NCBI GenBank assembly: GCA_029948255.1
Contig: JALIZF010001672.1
Span: forward strand, 124,001-188,000
Source of the DNA: Telmatactis stephensoni
Lineage: Eukaryota > Cnidaria > Anthozoa > Actiniaria > Isophelliidae
Direction of reading: 5' to 3'
DNA length: 64,000 nt
The position numbers and the translations under genes are program-made. Each line of letters starts with the position of its first letter. Position 1 is the first letter of the stretch. The notes under the pieces are model-generated. The model did no database searches, was not told the origin of the DNA, and was given only the letters and a program-made list of their open reading frames with translations. Below, piece by piece: positions 11,401-24,900 of the stretch.

Positions 11401-14400
11401 ATCGCCATATATGGTGTTTCATGCATATATACATATTAATTGACCGCACAGAGTGCGGTCCTTAGTGTCCACAAATAAACCGTGTTGAAGTCGTAATGGC
11501 CATGAGAAACCATATTTTATCCCACACCATAGAAAATACAACCAATTGCCACAATGTCTTATGGAAAGAGACAGCTGAATACTGCCAAATATACAACAGC
11601 TTTTCTGCATTCTGATTGGCTGAATTTTCTATGATGTGGGATAAAAGTGTGTAGGTCACAAGAAATCTAGAACATGGTTTCTGGTGCTGTTTTGCAGTCT
11701 GACTAAACAAGAGAAAAGTCCATGATTCACCAGCTACTTACAATTTTGAAACAAGTATTTCCAAAACATTAGATTTTCAGTACTTACAGTTGTAACATGG
11801 CGTCTGAGTGCTGTCAGTAAGTGTTCCAATGTAGCTGTTCCATGGTTGTTTTTCAGTGCTTCATTGTTAATATCCAGTTGTTTCAGGCTAACAAGAATTC
11901 TTATTTGGGCAGCTATACAAAATAAAATTAAAATACTTTAATGTTTGTACTTCATCATTAAATGGTGTATTAAGTTTCAAAGCTATCCAAGTAATGCCAA
12001 CTCTAACCCAAAGTACAATTTAATGATCTATGATACAAATTATTAAGGAATATTAAATAATATTTAGTTGGATCATACGTACTTATACAACTAATTGTAC
12101 AAAATAGTAGTATATGTATGTATGATCCTACTCTGCCTTTGGATTTTAATGGCCTTGACGAGAGCTTGGAATGTGATCAAAGAACATTACAAAATGTCTT
12201 TTACACAAACAAATTCACTGTCCACATTTTTGTAAGGTCACTAATAATTTAACATTTGAGCATGTGTATTTAACCATTTATTATAAGCTCGACAACTTTG
12301 TTAGTGCAGTCTTATTTGAACTAATGTTTAACACAAGTTAAAGAACTTCTACTAATAACAATGAACTCATCTAGCACATAAAAGATACGCCATTAAAATT
12401 CCATATTTTCTTTCATCCTTCCCCCTCACAAACTTGTAGATTTTAATTAGTTAAAAATCCATCTACATGTACATAGTTAAGTTAGTTTGTTGATAAAAGC
12501 ACTCCATGATAATAATCAAATACAGATATTCTTTAAAGAAGACACTTTTTAAATCGTTAAATTCCAACACAAGTTTCACGTACAATCGGCTGAAGAATTC
12601 GAGCAAATGTCATTGGTGTGTATTTGAATAACACAGGAGTCCGGAAATCATATTTCCTTCAATCTTGTACCCAGAGCCCACATTACTTTCGGCCTGTGGT
12701 CAATCACGTTGAGCATGCACAGTAGCATAGTTTAACAATTTGCAAGTGACTCATTTGCATATTTGAAACTCACTATAAATAAGATTAAAGGTTTAAAATT
12801 AATACTGTTCCATAATTGGGTGCATGTAACACTTACCACAATGAGGGCAACAAGCACCAGGGGGATGTACTCCAACACAGTTGGATGGTACCAGGGGCGG
12901 GCATTTCACATCTTTACAGCGACCTGTATCACCAAATTCTAACAACAACACAAAATGTTTTGTTTAAAAGAATAGAGTTTTTGCTCCTTACTATTATTAA
13001 GTTTGTTATTTCAATTATTTATATTTATTTATCTATCATTTATATTTATGTACTCAGTGGAAGTTGAATAATAAATAATGTAAAGGCCAAGTTTGCTGGC
13101 TCTAATTTATGTACTGGCTTTTGGAATTGTATTCAGTGATCGCAGCAACCACATGGAAACCACACTAGCTAGTTTTCTCACATTATTTCGTTAACTGGCT
13201 ATTACAACTGTAATGCTGTGCGCTTTTATTAGAAGTATACCATTTTTTACTGATAAATCAAAATATTTTGATTGGTATTTTACCTGGTCCATATCCAACA
13301 GTTTTGCAAGGGCCTTCATAATCTAGAAGTACTCTTGATGATTGCACAGCGCATGCACTGCTGTACGTTTCACCATTGACACCACATAGAGATTGGGAGG
13401 GGGTCTTGCAGTGAGGCTGAAACATTCCCAATAATTGTGGATGTTACTATTGTTCAATATCTGCATGTATTAATCTTTAGCTATATACTGATGGAGATAA
13501 CACATAAGTTGTGAGCCATATTTTTAGGTTCCAGTACATGTAAAGCAACACATGTGCCAGGATGGTAGTAGTGTTAGTTTATTGTGTAGAAGGTGATGAA
13601 AACCAAATTACCTTGCAAAAGCCTTTGTAAGCTTGTTTCTTTCCTCTCATTTGTAATGCACATTGGTTGGGGTGTTGTTCACCATCAGTATCACAGACTG
13701 GTTTTATCTGTAGGATTTCCTTGCAAGTGGTGTTTACTTTCTGGAACTCAATTATCAAAATCAAGAATTTATTGAAATGCACATAAATAACAGCATTATA
13801 TATGGCTACATAAATAACATTTAAATATATAGTTAAACACTTACCACAAATGTACTGGTTGCATTGGTCATGTGGCATAAGACAAGTCTTCCTGTCAATC
13901 ACACATCTGAAAAAAGTTAATGCTTTAAATTAAACATTTTCACACATTTGAGAAAAACATTCTGATAGAATTGTTGTGCAAGATTAGAAGAATAACTGTG
14001 TATTTGTACCTCTCCTTTTTCTTGCATGGTTTCTTTTCACAAGGATCTATGGACTCACAGCTTCCATTCTCAAACTTGGTATCTTTAAACCCAGCACACC
14101 TGTACAAACAGAATATGAAATGGACTTAGACAGTGTGAACTAATGAAAAATGAACCTTGGCTATCAAGAAGATACATGGTATCTCTTCTGAGGACAAGCA
14201 AGCTACAAAGCTAGTTTCATGGATAAGACAGTCAGTTGATATAATTTCATTGACTCCAAGTGAGTAGCAGAATGAAGCCATACCAAAAAATATATGACCA
14301 TTCCATTACAGGAAGAAACACCCTTAGTTTCATAGACAATCAGTAGTTCCTAGGCCAGCTTTTGTATGAGTGGACTGCATCATGCCGTGACCATGTGTGG

Positions 14401-15909
14401 GCTATATTGTCTATATTCAAAACTTCCTGCAGTAACCATGCAGTGTTCGCAGTCATACAAAACTGCTCTATTTCAATCATTGCTGTTGTTAAAATCAAAC
14501 CAGCAACCAAGGTCCTGTGGGTGAAATATATGGTCTAAAAGAGGTCTATACCATATTTGTTTTGCTCATTATTTGACAGGTTGTTACTATTTAAGTGCCA
14601 TAATGACTGCATCATACCTTGCTATGCAGGGGTTGGGGTATGTAAGTCCATTGGAAGCACATACAGGCAAATGGTCACCAACACATCCACACGGTAGACC
14701 AGTAAACATAGGAGTATGGTTCCTCTTTGGTCGACCTAATTGAAAGAGACAACAAAAAAGGCATTAGTACACATACAGGTCATAAACTAAGTATGTTAAG
14801 GAGCAAGGATGGCACAGTTGGTTACTGCGCAGCCTTCGGTGCGAGAGGTCCTGAGTTTGATCCCCATCCAGACCTCACATGTTGTTTGGACTTCTTTCCA
14901 ATCTGTGTAGCTTTAATTAGCTTTAAATACCCTTAAAACAGAGCACTGATGGAGAGAGGGGAGTAAAATGAGTGCACTGTTGACCTCAGGTTTGTCAGTT
15001 GAATTACTGTTACAAGTTATTGATGTTAAATATGGTCGCTTTACTTTATGGTATACCAATCTAGCTTGAATGTATTATTCCTTCATGTCACTCATAACAT
15101 TACACTCCTTAATACTGATCATCTATCATCAAAGTACCTGACGATGATAGCCTTTAATCCTTTTTAAAGCAATCAACCAACCTAAAACCTACCTAACTCT
15201 GTATCAGGGATTTGTGCCTGCTTTATACACTGCCTCTTGGTACACATTAATTCACCAGAAAAACAAGCACAGAAATTACAGCCAATCATGAAGTGTTCAC
15301 CATGATCTGGAATGATTTAAACACAACTTACAATTATTTACAACAGATTTGAACGACATGGCAAAATAGCATTATTTTGTAAAAGGTTTTCACTTTTGTG
15401 CACATACGTACCTAAATCCTGGCTTTTACTCCAGTGCAAGCATGATCACAAGAATAAGTGCAGGCAAAGGGATAAAGATTCCCTTTTTCTTGTACATACT
15501 TTTGCACTTAAGTTCACTTTGTGTTGACTAGTAAAACAACATCATGCTTGCACATGCACTCATGCTTGTGCCTGCGAGTTAAAACCAGGCTTATAAGCAC
15601 ATCAGTGTAGTGTATTATATAGCCGCCGCCACCACAATGGGAAAACTTACGTCTCGCAACTGATTCACCATGAATTGCACAAGTCTTCTTTCTGAGACAG
15701 TTTAGTATTATACAGCTTGACAGTTTACCATCTGTATCACAATGGCACACTCTAAAACAACCATCTTGACCAGACTCAATTGGGACCTAACAGATGATGC
15801 AAGGCATAAGTAATGACTAATATGGTGTGTCTTTGATGACTAATGGTACATACCCTTGTGTACTCCCCTACTCTGACAAGGAATGTTGAAGCTTCACCCA
15901 AACGACACC
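8491..15909 (-). CDS. RECK: RECK exons 17-28: Kazal domains and C-terminus
   Basis: Exons 15909-15854, 15786-15651, 15306-15193, 14735-14618, 14099-14010, 13906-13845, 13736-13612, 13416-13284, 12938-12837, 11912-11788, 9097-9008, 8622-8491 (residues 517-943). Kazal 1 spans exons 20-21 (CGCVGDHLPVCASNGLTYPN), Kazal 2 is in exon 23 (PVCDTDGEQHPNQC), and Kazal 3 is in exon 24 (CGVNGETYSSAC). Exon 23 uses an AAAG acceptor rather than the nearby CCAG, because only that keeps frame. Exon 28 begins IEACSVEAQRIEALIN, as in the family. The conserved continuation ESPSFTSHV, and a hydrophobic tail LMSIQLLLLTLIQTYL fit for GPI attachment, lie one base out of frame. The in-frame stop is TAA at 8493-8491; the shifted frame stays open to about 8310. 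Confidence 0.93.
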
Positions 15910-18900
15910 CTGCATGAAGCGAGAATGAAAGGTGTCAGCATAAAGAAAATGCAATCTTTTAGGGGCAAAAATTCACTCTGATTTGGGGGTATCAAAGCTG
16001 CATTAAGATACAAGTGTACTTGGAATGTTGAAACAAAGAGTCAGTGATGTCATGAGCTAGGAGTCTATCTATACACACAACCAACATTAGGAACTTCAAT
16101 GATTCTAACCTGGCACGCAAGTATGAGTTTCGCAGCGTGCTGCAGCATAGCATGTCCTGTTAATCTCACAGATCTTTGATTTATGGCATGGATTTGGATT
16201 ACATGGATGGGTGACTGTTAACACAAAAGAAAATTCATTAAACCACATATTGGGAAAGAAATGTACATTGCACTTGGCAATTAACTTAACCATCATCCAT
16301 AAGGTTTGTCTCCCACTGCTTTTTAGGAGTGGCCAATGGGAACATGATACATAATGCAGGTCTGACAGGGTGATTTTTTATTTACAACAATTTGAGGCTC
16401 TGAGATAGTCTTTTGGGAAAAAATAAAACCCACAAAATTGTATTTCACTGATTTTATGTTCACCACTCCTATTGCATAATGCATATTAAAATGTTGATCA
16501 AACACTAGCATACCTTCATCTGTTACATCTTTGTATTTACTTGGTACTGCAATAATATAAGAACATCAACCATTAAAAAGGTTTCAAAAACAAATACCAC
16601 AAGCTGTATTCTGCTGTGACTGTTTCAACCACACTTTGTCTCTGCCATCAACTTGAGGAGTTGTCTCACCACAAAGCCATGTGCTGTGGTTTTTGACAGT
16701 CATACCCACAGCCCATTGGGTTGACTCAGTTGGTCTTTTCTTGTGGGTAGTTGGGGCTCAGTTCCCAGCTGGACTGACACTCAAGAGTCTTTTAATAATT
16801 GAGAAGGTGCTGCCTTTGTAATAACATCTACAAATAGGTTAGACCTTCACAACTTCTTAGATAAGGACATCCAACAGTAGGCCCTCCATCTCTCCACACT
16901 TCACATACAGAAACACTGCATCAGAGGGACTTAATAATGATCCCACACCACTATTCAAAACCTAAACACTGTGGTATTCCTGCCTTAATATGAAGGGAAA
17001 ACTTATACGACAAAAGTATTGCACTGATGAACTATACTTTACAAAGACATATACTTACTTAAATAATTTGTAATTGAGATACAGTTGGTGTCAGATGGTG
17101 ACAATTTGTTACATACAGCTTCTACTGACTTCTTGCTTGTGTAACTGCTTGAATTGCCACACCTTTGTAGAATGTGAATACAGTCTGATCTAAAATCACA
17201 AACAACCAGGTTAACCATCTTTTCTTTGTCTTTCACCATCAAACTACTTCCATTTAAGTTCAACTTCAATGTTTTTAAACAGAGGTATTCTTCAAGGATG
17301 TAGATGGTGGTTTCTTGTCATTACCCCTCCCTCCACTGACATCATAGGGGTATTCAAATGTCAAAAACTCTCCTTAGCTGTCATCTCTTAATTATTTCAA
17401 GCCAGTGGTCATCTAGTTTATCCCATTAAATATACTCAAGTAAAATTTTCAATTATTTGCTGGGTTAGGTAGACAACTATTGGGACATGCAATCACATGA
17501 GACCAGTCTATTATCTGGAACCCAGTTGCAAAGAATGAATTGTGTATTTCAAACTTACTTGCAAATTGTGCTCCTATGTGATTTTATACTACAGGGTTTG
17601 ATTTGCAGTAAACAAGCAATAGCCTGCCAAGCAAAATGACATTATTTTGATCAAAGTAGCACAATGTGCGGTCCAATCAATGGAAGGTAAATAAAAATGA
17701 GGAAATAAGTATTTTTATTATATACCCTTGTCGATACGCGTGCTCTGATTGGCTAAAAGCTGTGCTTTAAGAGAGAACGGAGCACAGTTCTGATGTCAGC
17801 AGCGCGAGCTCGACCGCGCGCTCACCTTTTGAATTTTTGTACGGAGAAAATCGAACTTTTTCCCTTGAATATTTACTTCAAAATATATAATAAAACAAAT
17901 AGAACATCTTTTTCCATGCTCCGTTCAGTAATACAGCACTTAGGAAGTGCCGAAAGCACTCAAGAAGTGTGGAGAGCACTCTCCTACAGCTTGTGCTCTC
18001 CTTATTTCGTGCTTTCGTCACTTCCTGCGTGCTGTATTACTGAACGGAGCACGGAAAAAGCTGTTCTATTTGTTAAATAGAACCCAGTGCCCCCTAGGAG
18101 CTTCAGCCTCAAGCCTCTAAGTGTGTATCTAATTCACAGGTCATAAGTTTAGTAATGGAAATAGAAGCAGATTCACAGATTCATATTGCACTTAAAGTGC
18201 TACTCTGATCAAAAATTGGTGAAATTCTATTTAGCAGAAACTTCGTGAAATAATTCTTCAAGGGTCTATTGATCACCAGTTAAAATATCTTTTTAGAATT
18301 CGAAAGGGAAGTACTAGATTTTTAGCGTTCTTTTTAGGTGTCAGTGACGTCATCGACTCAACTCATGGATTAACTCCATACATTTCTTTGTATTTTATGA
18401 CTTGAATTATTCTATTCATTTCTGCTCTAATAATTTTGCTTAAGAGTTTTCTTGCAGTTATTGTGTCAAGGATTACTTGCATGGCCAGTGATCTTCAATT
18501 GAAAAAAATTACACAGAGATATTTTGATTGCAAAATACAAAGAAATGATTGGAGTGAATCCATGAGTTGAGTTGATGATGTCACTGGCACCTAAAAAGAA
18601 CGCTAAAAATCTACTAGTCCTTCCCTTTTGAATACCAAAAAGATATTTTAACTGGTGATCAATAGACCTTTGAAGATTTATTTCATGAAGTTTCTGCTAA
18701 ATAGAATTTCACCATTTTTTTATCAGAGTAGCACTTTAAGTTATTTGTCTTCTCTAGTGAAATGCAACACTAAGTCTGTGTCCATCAATTGTGAAATCCA
18801 GGCCGTAGTCTACATTGAGAATGCTCTAAAACATACCTTCCAAGTGTCTGGCAAGCAAGTTTTAATATCTTGTACAACAATGGGTATTCCTGGCACTTCA

Positions 18901-21900
18901 ATAATCCCTTTATGCCATTGTTGCATGTGACTCTTGGCATTCAAGTCTGATTTGGCATTGCAACTCCTGAACAGTTCTGTGTGTCTATTGTTGAAGTTGG
19001 AACAAAAGTTAAGACCACTACAGCCAAGCTGACATGGAGTGGTAACATCAGCAAGACAATTCATTAGCTTGACTTCCCTAGGTTGATAGGTACACTGCCT
19101 GTCAAAGTCAGGGTAGATTTGGGGCCCACTCCAAGATGAGGTGAACATCTTGATACACAGTCTCCAACAGCTAGAGGAATTAGCTTTTGGGCAGCACTGG
19201 AGCTTGGCAGCATCCATTTCTGAAAAATTGTCTTAACATTACCAAAATGATCTTTTGTTAATTCCTTGAAATAAATACAGAGTGTATATGGTTAAGATAT
19301 CACTAAAGTCCATGCAGGTCAGTCATTAGTTCACAAAGCACAAGAAAGTGACAGTAAATTGTCACAAGACAGGATATTTAGAAGTGATTGGAGTGTCAGC
19401 AAGTGGTTAAGGTATAAGGAAGTGGTTGGTAAGGTGTCAGTAAGTGGTTGGTAAGGTGTCAGGAAGTGGTTGGTAAGGTGTCAGGAAGTGGTTGGTAAGG
19501 TATCAGTAGGTGGTTGGTAAGGTGTTAGTGAGTGGTTGGTAAGGTGTCAGTGAGTGGTTGGTAAGGTGTCAGCAAATGGTTAAGGTATAAGGAAGTGGTT
19601 GGTAAGGTGTCAATAAGTGGTTGGTAAGGTGACAGTAAGTGGTTGGTAAGGTGTCAGTAAGTGGTTGGTAAGGTGTCAGTAAGTGGTTGGTAAGGTGTCA
19701 GGAAGTGGTTGGTAAGGTGTCAGGAAGTGATTGGTAAGGTGTCAGGAAGTGGTTGGTAAGGTGACAGTAAGTGGTTGGTAAGGTGTCAGCAAGTGGTTAA
19801 GGTATCAGGAAGTGGTTGGTAAGGTGTCAGTAAGTGGTTGGTAAGGTGTCAGTAAGTGGTTGGTAAGGTGTCAATAAGTGGTTGGTAAGGTGTTAGTAAG
19901 TGGTTGGTAAGGTGTCAGGAAGTGGTTGGTAAGGTGTCAATAAGTGGTTGGTAAGGTGACAGTAAGTGGTTGGTAAGGTGTCAGCAAGTGGTTAAGGTAT
20001 CAGGAAGTGGTTGGTAAGGTGTCAGTAAGTGGTTGGTAAGGTGTCAGTAAGTGGTTGGTAAGGTGTCAATAAGTGGTTGGTAAGGTGTTAGTAAGTGGTT
20101 GGTAAGGTGTCAGGAAGTGGTTGGTAAGGTGTCAATAAGTGGTTGGTAAGGTGTTAGTAAGTGGTTGGTAAGGTGTCAGCAAGTGGTTAAGGTGTCAATA
20201 AGTGGTTGGTAAGGTGTCAGTAAGTGGTTGGTAAGGTGTCAGGAAGTGGTTGGTAAGGTGTTAGTAAGTGGTTGGTAAGGTGTCAGTAAGTGATTGGTAA
20301 GGTGTCAGTAAGTGGTTGGTAAGGTGACAGTAAGTGGTTGGTAAGGTGTCAATAAGTGGTTGGTAAGGTGTTAGTAAGTGGTTGGTAAGGTGTCAGGAAG
20401 TGGTTGGTAAGGTGTCAGGAAGTGGTTGGCAAGGTGTCAGGAAGTGGTTGGTAAGGTGTCAGGAAGTGGTTGATAATGTGTCAGTAAGTGGTTGGTAAGG
20501 TGTCAATAAGTTGTTAATAAGGTATCAGGAAGTGGTTGGTAAGGTGTCAGTAAGTGGTTGGTAAGGTGTCAGTAAGTGATTGGTAAGGTGTCAGTAAGTG
20601 GTTGGTAAGGTGACAGTAAGTGGTTGGTAAGGTGTCAATAAGTGGTTGGTAAGGTGTTAGTAAGTGGTTGGTAAGGTGTCAGGAAGTGGTTGGTAAGGTG
20701 TCAGGAAGTGGTTGGCAAGGTGTCAGGAAGTGGTTGGTAAGGTGTCAGGAAGTGGTTGATAATGTGTCAGTAAGTGGTTGGTAAGGTGTCAATAAGTTGT
20801 TAATAAGGTATCAGGAAGTGGTTGGTAAGGTGTCAGGAAGTGGTTGGTAAGGCATCAGTAGGTGGTTGGTAAGGTGTCAATAAGTGGTTGGTAAGGTGTC
20901 AGTAAGTGGTTGGTAAGGTGTCAGTAAGTGGTTGGTAAAGTGTCAGGAAGTGGTTGGTAAGGTGTCAAAGGTGTCAGGAAGTGGTTGGTAAGGTGTCAGT
21001 AAGTTGTTAATAAGGTATCAGGAAGTGGTTGGTAAGGTGTCAGTAAGTGGTTGGTAAGGTGTCAGTAAGTGGTTGGTAAAGTGTCAGGAAGTGGTTGGTA
21101 AGGTGTCAAAGGTGTCAGGAAGTGGTTGGTAATGTGTCAGTAAGTGGTTGGTAAGGTGTCAGGAAGTTGTTAATAAGGTATCAGTAAGTGGTTGGTAAGG
21201 TATCAGTAAGTGGTTGGTAAGGTGTCAGGTAAGTGGTTGGTAAGGTTACAGTAAGTGGTTGGTAAGGTGTCAGTGAAGTGGTTGGTAAGGTGTCAGTAAG
21301 TGGTTGGTAAGGTGTCACTAAGTGGTTGGTAAGGTGTCACTAAGTGGTTGGTAAGGTTTCAGTAAGTGGTTAGTAAGGTGTCAGTAAGTGGTTGGTAAGG
21401 TGTCAGTAAGTGGTTGGTAAGGTGTCAGTAAGTGGTTGGTAAGGTGTCAGGAAGTGGTTGGTAAGGTGTCAGGAAGTGGTTGGTAAAGTGTCAATAAGTG
21501 GTTGGTAAGGTGTCAGTAAGTGGTTGGTAAGGTGTCAGTAAATGGTTGGTAAGGTATCAGGAAGTGGTTGGTAAGGTGTTAGTAAGTGGTTGGTAAGGTG
21601 TCAGTAAGTGGTTGGTAAGGTGTCAGTAAATTTTTGGTAAGGTGTCAGTAAATGGTTGGTAAGGCAGCAATAAGGGGTTGTTAAAGTGTCATTAGGTGTC
21701 AGAAACATATCCTACCTCTAACAGGATGCCCACCTTGCATTGGTGGAGTAGACGGTGAGGGTTCTATTTTTAGGAAGCATATCCACATATTTCTATTTTC
21801 TGCTGCCTGAAGAGGATTTTTACAAGCAGAGACTAGCCCTGCCATGGCCTTGTTAGTGGTTGTACTTGATGATAATAATTCCTATAATATATTTTCAAGG

Positions 21901-24900
21901 CAAAAATGTATTAATTAAGATTGATATCACACAATAAAATTTATACATTGGCACTGTACCTTTCTGCATCTTTCCTTGCATTTGTCATCCTTAGCAAGCG
22001 AACAACATTTAATTTGACTAAAACCTGTTAATTGATAAGTATTATTAGAAAGGTTTAATTTTATGTAAGATTGATGTGGGGAAACCATGGAGTCACCACA
22101 ATAAATATGTATAATTATATAATATAAACTCATACCTGGCTTGTTTGAGGAATTGAGGTCAACTGAAAACCAAAAAATTAGTAAATAAATATTAGATGAA
22201 TGTTAGTCCTTCTATGTTGATTAATGTTAGAGAAGTTCCATTGTAAATTAGTTAGAGATGTTGTACTGTAAATTATTGTGATAATAATTTAAACAAAAAC
22301 TTTGAAATCCCCTTACCTATTTTTGCCACACATTTCATAACATGTTTATGTTTTGCACAGTGATTTTTAACTTTCCTTTTAATTTGTAGCTTTGGTTGTT
22401 TTTCCGATGCAAAACTCTGTAAAGAAAAAGACATTTTTTAAACGACCCAAGTTTCAATTGGAGTCAATTGACGTAATCTCTAGCAAAAACTGTATCTAAC
22501 AGCCAAGCCTAGGAAAGACCATTGTGCAAGTTTCTGTAATTTTCCAGCAAAACCTCACCAATTTGCAAGCCTTGATGCAACTCTTTGATGCTTTCTGACA
22601 ACATTGTGTGGTAGCTGGTAAAAAATAACACATTATTTTATATATCAGATACAACACAAGTGTGTGTATTTTGTGTAAAGTAAAGAATACTGACAGTAAA
22701 AAAATAAAAATAAAAGAAGCCCTATTCTTTTCTGGTCAGGCTGAAATGGTTCTTATAAATCAATAGTGAGAAATCAAGCTGAACAAGTTCTTAATAGGTT
22801 CTTATTTAAAGGAAAAAAATAATGTTCCCGATACAGTAAATTTCATTAAAATTTCATTTCATTAATAATTTGTAAACTCTTGAACCTTAAGAGTTCTGTA
22901 ATATATGTTGTACATTAGCAATCCAACTGTAATTAACGTAAACCAAACTGCAATATAATTGTAAATTATACTATTTCTCCATTTTCATGTAAAATCACCA
23001 TTATTGGTTTGCCATTTACCATGAACCTTATAGAGCATGCCCTGCATATGTGTATGTTTGAGTTTAGTAAGTTGTAACATAATCTTTTCATTTTTCAGAC
23101 TTATGAATAGGTTCTTATATATCGAGTGCATAATTTGCTAAATTTCAGTCTGGAGGTTCTTAATCTGTAGTTTCTTTTTATTTTTAATGTAAACTCACCA
23201 TTATGTCTTACAACACATGATATTAATGATGCCTGAAATGAGCAAGAAAACAAGACAGTGTTTAATAAAAGAGGTTAAAGGATTAAGTACATTAGACTGT
23301 GTAACAAGAAAATCACCAGTCCACTTGTGAACCTCTCCCTGAGGATCCCCCCCCACACACACACAAAGTCTGATGCTTGCTGTTAATAAGCTAAAATTGG
23401 AATTAATTTACATGTGGCTAATCAGGGAGTTGCATGGCTGTTTAAAAACAATGGTCACTGTAGAAGGGGCCATTGTAAAGAGCCTGGTCATTGTAGGGAG
23501 GTGGCCACTGTTGGGAGGTGGTCATGGTAGACAGGTGGTCATTGTAGAGAGGTGGTCTTTGTAAAGAGATGGTCAATGTAGAGGGGTTCAATGTAGAGTT
23601 AGTCATTGTAGTCACTTGTAGTCAATTGTCACACTCACATGATATTTTCCACTTGAACTATCACAGCTTAAATTTAAAGAACTAAATTTTCCACTTAAAC
23701 AGTCTTTCCGACATTTTGGTGATGATGTTAACAAACAACATGGTCCAGCTTGATAAGGTGTCTTGGCTGACACTATATGGTGGAGCAGAGTACCTGGAAA
23801 AACAACAGAAATCAAACGTCTTCATAATTACATAACATTAGTATGCAGTCATATTGTTAAATTTAGTAATGATCACAAATATTGGGCACAGAGTAGAATA
23901 AATTGTTTGCATCACTGAAGGTGCACTGGATTTTAGTTGGTCAATTATTTCAATGTACAAATTTATGTAGTTTTGGATCTGCTCTTTAAATTACAGGAGG
24001 ACTTCCCATAAACGGACACCTGCAAGACTAGAATTGGTGTCTACTGATGGGAGGTGTCTACTGATGGGAGGTGTCTGCTGATGGGAGGCTGAAAAATGTA
24101 GAGTTTGTTAGGAGAAGGGACCAAGGGTTGCTCTCTGCCTATGGGAGGTGTCCACTTATGGGAGGTGTCCTTTATTGGAGATTTAACTGTACCTCTTTAC
24201 ATTCAACATGGAAAAAGCAGGTGTGTGTGTGTGGTTTGGGGGGGGGGGGGGGGAACAAAACATGTTCCCATAAAATTGAAGGGTCCCTGTGAAAATGACC
24301 TAAGTGACTTTTTGATGGATGTCCTGAGATTAATTTTTCCAGCATAGGAAAGTTCATTATACCATTTCATGACATTAAAAAAATATCATCAAAAAGTCAC
24401 TTAGGCCGTTTTCACATGGAACCCTTCAAATGTAGTTATACCATTAATTTATGTATATAGCTATTTCAAAAAAGGTTGATGGGGCGAATGGCAATATGCT
24501 ATTGGTGATTGCACGACCAAAAGGAAATTTAGGATAACAAGAACTTATTCATTTTCATTCATTAAATACCCAAGCAATGCCAGTACCATGCTGTTAAGAC
24601 ATGGTATTGGACAAAGTGGTCAATAGGCAATTCATATTGAACTGCTATTGTTCTGGACTGACTAGCCTCATGTTCACGTGGAAACACAAATTAAAGCATT
24701 TTCACATGAATGAGAGGCTAGTCAGTCAAGAACAATAACAGTTCAAATTAGCCACCATATTTTGATTTGGTGTATGTTTTTATGAAAATACACAATAAAT
24801 ACACACATAACCAACAAAATCTACAAAATCAAGACAAAATGTTGATAATATAATAACATTCACTTTAGATCACAAATTTGCAAAATGAATATCTTAATAA

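Noticed and set aside
19388..21690. CRISPR-like array
   Set aside because: Units are contiguous 22-bp repeats with no unique spacers, inside an animal intron.
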